Source of the DNA: CAUPWF01 sp036656615
Lineage (GTDB): Bacteria; Bacillota; Clostridia; Lachnospirales; Lachnospiraceae
Direction of reading: 5' to 3'
Length of the DNA: 64,000 bases
NCBI GenBank assembly: GCA_036656615.1
Contig: JAVXHY010000004.1
Span: 38,224-102,223 of the forward strand
Below, in pieces: positions 58,771 to 64,000 of the stretch (its first letter is position 1; each line of letters begins with the position of its first letter). The notes below the pieces were generated by a model. It worked only from the letters and a program-made list of their open reading frames with translations. It made no database searches and had not been told where the DNA came from. Position numbers and translations under genes: made by a program.

Positions 58771-58804
58771 AACCTCATAGCAGCTATCGCTGCTTGATGA
58801 GGTT
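58771..58804 (-). other. Stable hairpin in the leader of the thiamine operon
   Basis: On the minus strand AACCTCAT-CA-AGCAGC, a GATA loop, then GCTGCT-ATGAGGTT: 14 paired bases with a 2-base bulge. It lies between the riboswitch terminator and the first gene. There is no T-tract, so it is not a terminator; an mRNA-stability or processing role is possible. Confidence 0.6.
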
Positions 58805-58841
58805 AAAATAATCATGGTTCATAGGGTCTATCGCTGTAAAT

Positions 58842-58876
58842 AAAAAAGCCTCCTTCAAAAAACAGAAGGAGGCTAT
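58842..58876 (-). terminator. Riboswitch-controlled terminator
   Basis: On the minus strand GCCTCCTTC (58873-58865) and GAAGGAGGC (58856-58848) form a stem followed by TTTTTT. It stands directly after the TPP aptamer, as in transcription-terminating TPP riboswitches. Confidence 0.85.
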
Positions 58877-58888
58877 CATACGTCATAT

Positions 58889-58979
58889 TAGGCTTCCTTA
58901 CGCCGGTATTAACCGGTTCAAGTCATAAGGGTTGGATACTGTAATTGCATCCATCTCAGCAAAAGCGCCCCTAGCATTG
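58889..58979 (-). promoter_or_regulatory. TPP (THI-box) riboswitch aptamer
   Basis: The minus strand carries all conserved parts in order: a GGGGCGC stem, GCTGAGA (58960-58954), ACCCTTATGAC (58932-58922), then the pyrophosphate-sensor hairpin ACCGGTTAATACCGG and CGTAAGGAA. It binds thiamine pyrophosphate and would switch off the thiamine-precursor transporter operon through the terminator just downstream. Confidence 0.95.
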
Positions 58980-58988
58980 TTCAAGCTT

Positions 58989-59017
58989 AGTATAATCGTA
59001 TTATCTATAAAAGTCAA
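58989..59017 (-). promoter_or_regulatory. Promoter of the TPP-riboswitch operon
   Basis: On the minus strand TTGACT (59017-59012), a 17-base spacer and TATACT (58994-58989). The -35 overlaps the stop codon of truA, and transcription would start about 5 bases before the aptamer. Confidence 0.75.
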
Positions 59018-59769
59018 TGACGCGGTAATAGATAATTTACTTTTTTTAGGAATAGTCCTTTGGGATCAGCAGGTGGACTTGATATAGCCGGACTCTCTGG
59101 ATCGAGAATATCTAAGATGTCCTTTGGTTTTCGCTTCCCAAGACCAATATCAAGAAGTGTGCCTATAATCATACGATTCATATTGTGTAAGAAATCATTA
59201 GCTTCTATTAATATCTGTATTTCTTGATCGGTAACGGTGATTTGGATATTCTTTACTTCTTTCATGGTAGATTTGGTGTGTTTTACAGTAGAAAAATCTT
59301 TGAAGTCATGGGTACCAAGCAAATAAGTAGCAGCCTGTTTCATCAAATCAGTATTGGGATTTTTAAATAAGTAGTAGGTGTACTTTCGTTCAAATACACT
59401 TGGAACTTCACCGGTCACGATGCGATATAAAAATATCCGGGAAGAAGCATTTAAGCTGGCATGAAATCGTTCTGGCTTTTCTTCCACACTAACAACCGCA
59501 ATATCCATTGGAAGATAACGGTTAAAATAATGTAAGATTTCATAATCTTTCATATCACTGGTGGTTTTGAAATTCACCACTTGTTCGTTGGCGTGAACAC
59601 CAACCTCTGTACGTGCACCACAAAAAAGTTCTACATCTTCATTTGTCATTTTCTTAATTACTTCTAATATCTTATTGGCAATGGTGTTCGTGGATTCACC
59701 TTTCCCAAGTCTTTGCCAGCCCTGATAACGGCTTCCATCATATTCAATCACTAATTTAATATTTCTCAT
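59014..59769 (-). CDS. truA: TruA-family tRNA pseudouridine synthase with Glu in place of the catalytic Asp
   Basis: 251 residues with the TruA fold: KLVIEYDGSRYQGWQRL at the start, then NTIANKILEVIKKM, RFHASLNASSRIFLYRI, GTHDFKDFS and FLHNMNRMIIGTLLDIGLGKR. TruA modifies positions 38-40 of tRNA anticodon arms. The invariant RTDxGVH motif reads ARTEVGVHANEQ, so the catalytic Asp is Glu55. It may be slow, inactive, or a paralogue with a different role; another truA elsewhere in the genome would support the last. The AGGAGA site is normal. Confidence 0.85.
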   Translation of the reverse strand: MRNIKLVIEYDGSRYQGWQRLGKGESTNTIANKILEVIKKMTNEDVELFCGARTEVGVHANEQVVNFKTTSDMKDYEILHYFNRYLPMDIAVVSVEEKPERFHASLNASSRIFLYRIVTGEVPSVFERKYTYYLFKNPNTDLMKQAATYLLGTHDFKDFSTVKHTKSTMKEVKNIQITVTDQEIQILIEANDFLHNMNRMIIGTLLDIGLGKRKPKDILDILDPESPAISSPPADPKGLFLKKVNYLLPRH

Positions 59770-59792
59770 AAATCTCCTTTTGCTGTCTCATA

Positions 59793-59891
59793 GTAACAGT
59801 TCAGCCATGGCATTCTGCTCATAATCAAGAGAATGTGCTCATTCATGCAAGCATGATTCGCTCATTCTTTTGATTATGGCTGAACTGTTAC
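59793..59891. repeat. 99-base nested inverted repeat upstream of truA
   Basis: Outer arms GTAACAGTTCAGCCAT (59793-59808) and ATGGCTGAACTGTTAC (59876-59891) pair perfectly over 16 bases. Inside, ATAATCAAGAGAATG (59821-59835) pairs with CATTCTTTTGATTAT (59863-59877) with one G-U. At the centre TCATGC-AA-GCATGA (59843-59856) forms a third stem. The left half holds 12 extra bases (59809-59820). It lies in the divergent region between truA and the next gene. It may be a dispersed hairpin (REP/MITE-like) element or part of a truA leader. Confidence 0.8.
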
Positions 59892-59939
59892 GTCTTATAA
59901 AAGTTCCTTTTTGAAACAGTTTCAGTATAACAAAGAATA

Positions 59940-59948
59940 TGATATAAT
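59940..59948 (+). promoter_or_regulatory. Extended -10 promoter for the DUF3592-like gene
   Basis: TGATATAAT with only a weak -35 (TTTCAG, 59920-59925) 17 bases upstream. Confidence 0.4.
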
Positions 59949-60056
59949 GAAAGAACTTCTGTAAAGATAAGATAAAAAGAGTGGAATAACCATGAATTAT
60001 ATGGTATTATTGCTAACAGAGAAGTGACAAAAACAAAAAATATTGGGGGAAATCGG

Positions 60057-60437
60057 ATGCTTTATGTAGAAATATCATTATATGTACTTGCAGGTGTTTT
60101 ACTGATTCTTGGAATTGTTTCATTATATCAGCGAAAAAAAAGAAATAAATTCGGAAAGCTGACAACAGCAACCATACAAAGCTGTAGAAAGACAGGAATC
60201 GGTCCACTGCGTAAGTATTGGGCAACTTTGATATACAAGGTCGGCAAAAGAAAGTATAAAGTAGAGGTACATACAAATTTCACTCAGATATTAAATAAAG
60301 GCGAACAGGTCCCTATAGGATATAATCCGGAGAATCCAGAGGATATCTGTGTTCGGATGAATGATGTCTATAAAGTGTTTTTTGTATTAAGCGCAGTGAT
60401 TGTGCTTTTAACAAATTTAATTGATACTGTATTTTAG
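60057..60437 (+). CDS. DUF3592-like small membrane protein
   Basis: 126 residues: an N-terminal helix (EISLYVLAGVLLILGIVSLYQ), a 60-residue soluble beta segment (KLTTATIQSCRKTGIGPLRKYWATLIYKVGKRKYKVEV, then QVPIGYNPENPEDI), and a C-terminal helix (VFFVLSAVIVLLTNLI). This helix-beta-helix layout with the x-Y-N-P-x-N-P motif is that of DUF3592 proteins, whose function is unknown. ATG 60057 has GGGGGA upstream. It is followed within 15 bases by the thioesterase. Confidence 0.65.
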   Translation: MLYVEISLYVLAGVLLILGIVSLYQRKKRNKFGKLTTATIQSCRKTGIGPLRKYWATLIYKVGKRKYKVEVHTNFTQILNKGEQVPIGYNPENPEDICVRMNDVYKVFFVLSAVIVLLTNLIDTVF

Positions 60438-60451
60438 AAATGGAGAATAGG

Positions 60452-60928
60452 ATGAGTATAAGAGCCAGAACGGTTAAAGATTCTTATGTAGAAACGGTTC
60501 ATATCGTAAGACCAACACACCTAAATGCGGCAGGACGGTTATTTGGTGGAATCTTGATGCAGTGGATAGATGAACTGGCAGGAATTGTTGCGAAACGTCA
60601 TGCAAAAACAAATGTGATTACAGCCTCAGTGGATAATCTGCGGTTCTTAAAGGGAGCACATCAGCAGGATGTGGTTGTCATTATTGGGAAGATGACTTAC
60701 GTAGGAAGAACCTCTATGGAGGTTCGAGTGGATACTTATGTAGAAGACAAGGATGGTATGCGCACAGCAATTAATCGTGCATATTTTGTTATGGTAGCCA
60801 TTGATGAACATGATACACCCACAGAAGTACCACATTTAATTGTAGAGACAGAGGAAGAACGGTACGAATGGGAGAGTGGAATCAAACGCCGGGAACTGCG
60901 GCTGAAGAGAAAAGAAGAGGGAATTTAA
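60452..60928 (+). CDS. Acyl-CoA thioesterase, hotdog fold (YciA/BACH type)
   Basis: 158 residues of one hotdog domain: HIVRPTHLNAAGRLFGGILMQWIDELAGIVAKRHA contains the Asn and Asp residues typical of the acyl-CoA hydrolase group, followed by VTASVDNLRFLKG-like sequence and MTYVGRTSMEVRVDTYVED. It hydrolyses acyl-CoA esters; the chain length is unknown. ATG 60452 is placed 6 bases after GGAG; ATG 60440 is an alternative. Confidence 0.88.
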   Translation: MSIRARTVKDSYVETVHIVRPTHLNAAGRLFGGILMQWIDELAGIVAKRHAKTNVITASVDNLRFLKGAHQQDVVVIIGKMTYVGRTSMEVRVDTYVEDKDGMRTAINRAYFVMVAIDEHDTPTEVPHLIVETEEERYEWESGIKRRELRLKRKEEGI

Positions 60929-60975
60929 TTCGAATACCACAGAGGTACAAGAACGAAAGAAAAGAGGACAAACAT

Positions 60976-61689
60976 ATGGAATTATTATCTTTAGAACAAG
61001 AATTAAAAGAAAATGCATACCCGGGAAGAGGAATCGTAATTGGAAAATCTCCAAATGGGAAACATGCAGTTGCTGCATATTTTATTATGGGAAGAAGTGA
61101 AAACAGCAGAAATCGTATCTTTGTAGAAGATGGGAATGGAATCCGTACACAGGCCTATGACCCTTCTAAACTGACGGATCCAAGCTTAATTATATATGCG
61201 CCTGTTCGCGTGCTTGGTAATAAAACGATTGTAACGAATGGCGATCAAACCGATACCATTTATGATGGGTTGGATCATCAATTAACCTTTGAAGAATCTT
61301 TGCGGGGAAGAACCTTTGAACCAGATGCACCTAATTATACACCACGTATTTCTGGTGTCTTGCATATAGAAGGCGGAAATTATAGTTATGCCATGTCTAT
61401 TTTGAAAAGTAATCAGGGCAATCCAAAGTCTTGCAACCGATATACATTTGCCTATGAGCACTGTGTTGCAGGAGAAGGACATTTTCTTCACACTTATCAA
61501 TGTGATGGGAATCCATTGAAAAGCTTTGAAGGAGAACCGAAACTAGTTGCCATTTCAGATGATATGGAAGCATTTACAATTCAATTATGGAATAGTCTGA
61601 ATGAAGAGAACAAAGTATCTTTATTTGTACGTTATATTGATATTGAAACAGGTGTATACAAGACGGCTATTGTAAATAAAAATAAATAG
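60976..61689 (+). CDS. PurO-type IMP cyclohydrolase
   Basis: 237 residues of the IMP cyclohydrolase family first known from archaea (PurO), with YPGRGIVIGKSPNGKHAVAAYFIMGRSENSRNR, DQTDTIYDGL, TFEPDAPNYTPRISGV and RYTFAYEHCVAGEGHFLHTY. It closes the purine ring, FAICAR to IMP, and replaces the N-terminal domain of bifunctional PurH. The next gene is the transformylase alone, 10 bases downstream, so the two steps are split into two proteins. ATG 60976 after AAGAGGA. Confidence 0.88.
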   Translation: MELLSLEQELKENAYPGRGIVIGKSPNGKHAVAAYFIMGRSENSRNRIFVEDGNGIRTQAYDPSKLTDPSLIIYAPVRVLGNKTIVTNGDQTDTIYDGLDHQLTFEESLRGRTFEPDAPNYTPRISGVLHIEGGNYSYAMSILKSNQGNPKSCNRYTFAYEHCVAGEGHFLHTYQCDGNPLKSFEGEPKLVAISDDMEAFTIQLWNSLNEENKVSLFVRYIDIETGVYKTAIVNKNK

Positions 61690-61699
61690 GAGAGAAAAA

Positions 61700-62878
61700 A
61701 TGAATGAATTAGAACTAAAATACGGATGCAATCCAAATCAAAAACCTTCTAAAATCTACGTTGCAGATGGTACAACGCTGCCTATTCAGGTTCTTTGTGG
61801 TAAACCAGGATATATTAACTTTTTAGATGCATTTAATGGTTGGCAGTTGGTGAAAGAATTAAAAGAAGCAACTGGAATTCCGGCAGCGACTTCCTTTAAG
61901 CATGTATCACCAGCAGGAGCCGCAGTGGGTATTCCACTTTCGGAAACATTAGCGAAGATATATTGGGTGGATGATATGGGAGAACTTTCACCTATTGCAT
62001 GTGCATATGCAAGAGCAAGGGGTGCGGATAGAATGTCATCATTTGGAGATTTTATTGCATTATCCGATATTTGTGATAAAGATACCGCATTATTAATTAA
62101 AAGGGAAGTATCAGATGGTATCATTGCTCCTGGATATACAGAGGAAGCCTTAGAAATATTAAAAGCAAAGAAAAATGGGAAATATAATGTGGTTCAAATC
62201 AATCCGGACTACAAACCGGCACCAATTGAGCATAAAGAAGTGTTTGGAATTACATTTGAACAGGGAAGAAATGAACTTCCAATTAACGAAGCACTTTTAG
62301 AACAAGTGGTAACAAATCATAAAGAGCTTCCCAAAGAAGCGAAAATCGATTTGCTGATTTCACTGATTACATTAAAGTATACCCAGTCGAATTCAGTTTG
62401 TTTTGTAAAAGATGGTCAGGCAATTGGAATTGGTGCAGGGCAACAGTCCAGAGTTCATTGTACCAGACTTGCGGGTCAGAAAGCGGATAATTGGTTCTTG
62501 CGCCAATGTCCAAAAGTCTTAGAACTTTCATTTGTAGATGGAATTAAACGTGCAGACAGAGATAATGCGATTGATATTTATATTGGAGCGGAATACATGG
62601 ATGTTTTAGCAGAAGGAGCTTGGCAGCATGTCTTTAAAGTGAAACCGGACATATTTACCGAAGAGGAAAAAAGAGCCTGGTTAGATCAAATGAGTGGAGT
62701 ATCACTTGGGTCAGACGCCTTCTTCCCATTTGGTGATAATATTGAACGAGCATATAAAAGTGGAGTCAAATATATTGCACAGCCGGGTGGATCAGTTCGT
62801 GATGATCAGGTGATAGAAACTTGTGATAAATATGGAATGGTTATGGCCTTTACATCCATTCGTTTGTTCCATCATTAA
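61700..62878 (+). CDS. AICAR transformylase, stand-alone (PurH C-terminal domain type)
   Basis: 392 residues with only the formyltransferase part of PurH. GCNPNQKPSKIYV, PGYINFLDAFNGWQLVKEL, AATSFKHVSPAGAAVG (the Lys-His catalytic pair), TQSNSVCFVKDGQAIGIGAGQQSRVHC and GSDAFFPFGDN are all present, and the MGS-like cyclohydrolase domain is missing. It transfers a formyl group to AICAR just before the reaction of the neighbouring IMP cyclohydrolase. AGGAGAG is directly before the ATG. Confidence 0.92.
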   Translation: MNELELKYGCNPNQKPSKIYVADGTTLPIQVLCGKPGYINFLDAFNGWQLVKELKEATGIPAATSFKHVSPAGAAVGIPLSETLAKIYWVDDMGELSPIACAYARARGADRMSSFGDFIALSDICDKDTALLIKREVSDGIIAPGYTEEALEILKAKKNGKYNVVQINPDYKPAPIEHKEVFGITFEQGRNELPINEALLEQVVTNHKELPKEAKIDLLISLITLKYTQSNSVCFVKDGQAIGIGAGQQSRVHCTRLAGQKADNWFLRQCPKVLELSFVDGIKRADRDNAIDIYIGAEYMDVLAEGAWQHVFKVKPDIFTEEEKRAWLDQMSGVSLGSDAFFPFGDNIERAYKSGVKYIAQPGGSVRDDQVIETCDKYGMVMAFTSIRLFHH

Positions 62879-62887
62879 CAGGATTAT

Positions 62888-63169
62888 TTATTTTTGAGTT
62901 TGTAGAAAAGAGCGGGCCATTTGAAGCATTTTATCAATTTGGATCTGCTCTTTTTTGGGTTTGCCTTCTTTTAATAGATCAATTACCAGATCCATTTCAT
63001 CGCGAGTAAATTGGATGCCCTTTTTATTAGCGTTTGTGATCAGGGATAGAAGTATAGGGGCCATATCATGATCAGATTTACCAACGGTCTGTGCAGCCAC
63101 GGTTTTTATTAATTCTAACTTTGCTGGGTCCATGTTTTTAAGCAGTGGATTATTTAACCAATTATTCAT
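62888..63169 (-). CDS. Uncharacterised small helical protein
   Basis: 93 residues, not recognised. MNNWLNNPLLKNMDPAKLELI is followed by helices (IKTVAAQTVG, APILLSLITNANKKGI, DEMDLVIDLLKEGKPKKEQIQIDKMLQMARSFL). No signal, membrane helix or enzyme motif is present. The start at 63169 is 9 bases after AGGAG and overlaps the end of the upstream partner gene by 8 bases, so both are made together. It converges with the AICAR transformylase gene. Confidence 0.65.
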   Translation of the reverse strand: MNNWLNNPLLKNMDPAKLELIKTVAAQTVGKSDHDMAPILLSLITNANKKGIQFTRDEMDLVIDLLKEGKPKKEQIQIDKMLQMARSFLQTQK

Positions 63170-63659
63170 TATCATCATCTCCTTTATAAGTGGGTTCTGC
63201 ATTATTTGCGAACATAGTATTATAGGTGTCGAACATTGTTTGCTGCTCTGGCGTTAAGAAATTTTTCATCAGTGCCATTGGTTCTAAAGTGCTAGAATCA
63301 TTTATATCATCAGCTGTGTACATGGATTGACAGGACTTTACTAATTCCATCATATTCATCATATTTATCATATTGTTTATGGCACCGCCTTCTTCTTCAT
63401 CCAAATAAGGACGCATTTCTTCTAACATATCCAAAGTGGATAGTTCTTTATGACTATCAAGAGAACAGGCACAGAGATCATTTCCAAAGTCCTTGAAGAA
63501 ATCCATTGTTTTTTGTAATTCCATAAATTTCACATAGACCGCCAACATTCGCTGATTAGAGGGAGAGGTGTATGGAAGAATTAATTTCATCATACGTAAG
63601 GATTTAGTGGAGATAAGAGAATCAAAGGGTGTCATAAGAGAAATATGTTTATTGTCCAT
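63162..63659 (-). CDS. Uncharacterised Met-rich helical protein
   Basis: 165 residues, not recognised. It starts MDNKHISLMTPFDSLISTKSLRMMKLILPYTSPSNQRMLAVY and contains an unusual Met/Asn run (NNMINMMNMMELV) and an acidic C-terminus (KGDDDNE). It appears soluble, with predicted helices and two closely spaced Cys (LCACS). AAGGAG lies before its ATG. It forms a coupled pair with the 93-residue gene, suggesting that the products interact. Confidence 0.65.
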   Translation of the reverse strand: MDNKHISLMTPFDSLISTKSLRMMKLILPYTSPSNQRMLAVYVKFMELQKTMDFFKDFGNDLCACSLDSHKELSTLDMLEEMRPYLDEEEGGAINNMINMMNMMELVKSCQSMYTADDINDSSTLEPMALMKNFLTPEQQTMFDTYNTMFANNAEPTYKGDDDNE

Positions 63660-63758
63660 ACAGACTCCTTTATGTAACGTTGTAAATATATATGTGAGGA
63701 AAGACCAAAATATGAAAATTACATATCATATATAATAATGATAGAGGAGGCAGCACAA

Positions 63759-63914
63759 TTGACACAGCGATTGATCATTGATGGAAATGCCGTTTATGAA
63801 TTAGATGAAGTTTCCATGCTACAAAAAGAAATAGAAGAAAAACAAGACAGACAGACAAAACAAGTGAAGCAACCAAATAAGAAACAAACAGAGAAAACTT
63901 ATAATTGTAGATAA
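63759..63914 (+). CDS. Small basic protein (51 aa), TTG start
   Basis: A short gene starting at TTG with GAGGAGG 8 bases upstream: MTQRLIIDGNAVYELDEVSM, then a Lys/Gln-rich tail ending TEKTYNCR. A TATAAT (63731-63736) and a strong terminator flank it, which supports a real gene of its own. No known family is recognised; the start resembles a beta hairpin plus helix. It is divergent from the Met-rich protein pair. Confidence 0.6.
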   Translation: MTQRLIIDGNAVYELDEVSMLQKEIEEKQDRQTKQVKQPNKKQTEKTYNCR

Positions 63915-63921
63915 TACAAAT

Positions 63922-63948
63922 AAAAAGGACCGGGAAACCGGTCCTTTT
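63922..63948. terminator. Terminator between the 51-residue gene and the Gly/Cys-rich gene
   Basis: GGACCGG (63927-63933), a GAAA tetraloop and CCGGTCC (63938-63944), flanked by an A-tract and T-tract, so it is usable from both strands. Confidence 0.88.
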
Positions 63949-63958
63949 ATCGAATGTA

Positions 63959-64000
63959 CTAGCAGCATCCGCCACCGCAGCCGCCACCGCAGCCACCACC
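63959..64000 (-). CDS. C-terminal end of a Gly/Cys-rich protein (runs off window)
   Basis: The minus strand, read towards the stop TAG at 63961-63959, encodes GGGCGGGCGGGCC, a regular Gly-Gly-Gly-Cys repeat. Only the last 13 residues are visible, so the rest of the protein is unknown. The regular repeat and the adjacent terminator argue that this is a real coding end. Metal binding is a guess. Confidence 0.55.
   Translation of the reverse strand, partial: GGGCGGGCGGGCC

Noticed and set aside
59992..60027. An 11-codon upstream reading frame before the DUF3592-like gene
   Set aside because: It has no convincing ribosome site or peptide pattern and no attenuator hairpin behind it; chance is more likely.

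Overview
The window looks like chromosome from a low-GC, Gram-positive, probably spore-forming gut clostridium of the Lachnospiraceae type. This is inferred from AT-rich DNA with AGGAGG ribosome sites and sigma-A-type promoters, a SleC-like cortex-lytic protein, the DUF5717/DUF5716 pair, DUF1292 and DUF5662 proteins, a PurO-type IMP cyclohydrolase beside a stand-alone AICAR transformylase, and a TPP-riboswitch ThiXYZ operon. I see no rRNA, tRNA, CRISPR array, transposase, integrase or phage gene. Family names come from motif recognition, not from a database search.

Layout. 1-5.1 kb: the start of a ROK regulator, divergent from a SorC-regulated operon for an unidentified carbohydrate (FGGY kinase, 2-hydroxyacid dehydrogenase, class II aldolase), then a convergent YesL/DUF624 membrane gene. 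5.3-9.2 kb: nucleoside salvage (deoB, cdd, pdp, purine nucleoside phosphorylase). 9.3-11.7 kb: patatin-like lipase, EamA exporter, flavodoxin. 11.9-17.0 kb: the conserved pyrH-frr-uppS-cdsA-dxr-rseP operon with a bidirectional terminator. 17.0-18.3 kb: SleC-like gene on the minus strand. 18.65-25.9 kb: a reduced Tad/Flp-type pilus locus, with tiny leaderless Flp-like proteins, a TadA/CpaF ATPase, a single fused TadB-TadC-like membrane protein, pseudopilin-like proteins and a large secreted protein with InlB-type repeats. 26-27.2 kb: transglutaminase-like protein. 27.3-32 kb: carAB and a cupin. 32.2-37.5 kb: the DUF5717-DUF5716-TPR cassette, centred on an actin/Hsp70-like fold protein. 37.6-39.9 kb: amino-acid ABC transporter under a promoter containing a perfect palindrome. 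40-43.6 kb: purC-purF-purB. 43.7-48.2 kb: divergent sirtuin-like protein, gltX, UvrD-type helicase, DUF1292 protein. 48.4-54.1 kb: orphan sugar-binding lipoprotein, a GH13 debranching-enzyme relative without catalytic residues, TraX-like, DUF5662, histidine phosphatase, trpS. 54.2-59.8 kb, minus strand: ABC-F protein, TPP-riboswitch thiamine-precursor transporter, and truA with a substituted catalytic Asp. 60-64 kb: DUF3592-like protein, thioesterase, purO-type cyclohydrolase and AICAR transformylase, two unknown Met-rich proteins, a 51-residue protein, and the Gly/Cys-rich end of another gene.

The housekeeping parts fit together simply: salvage and de novo nucleotide synthesis (deoB-punA, pyrH, carAB, purC/F/B, purO/purH) are spread over five places, and thiamine-precursor uptake is riboswitch controlled. 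The two places most likely to hold undescribed biology are the leaderless Tad-like pilus locus and the DUF5717/5716/TPR cassette. Smaller oddities are the dead GH13 relative, the sirtuin without its TQNxD motif, the Glu-for-Asp TruA, and a 99-bp nested hairpin in front of truA.
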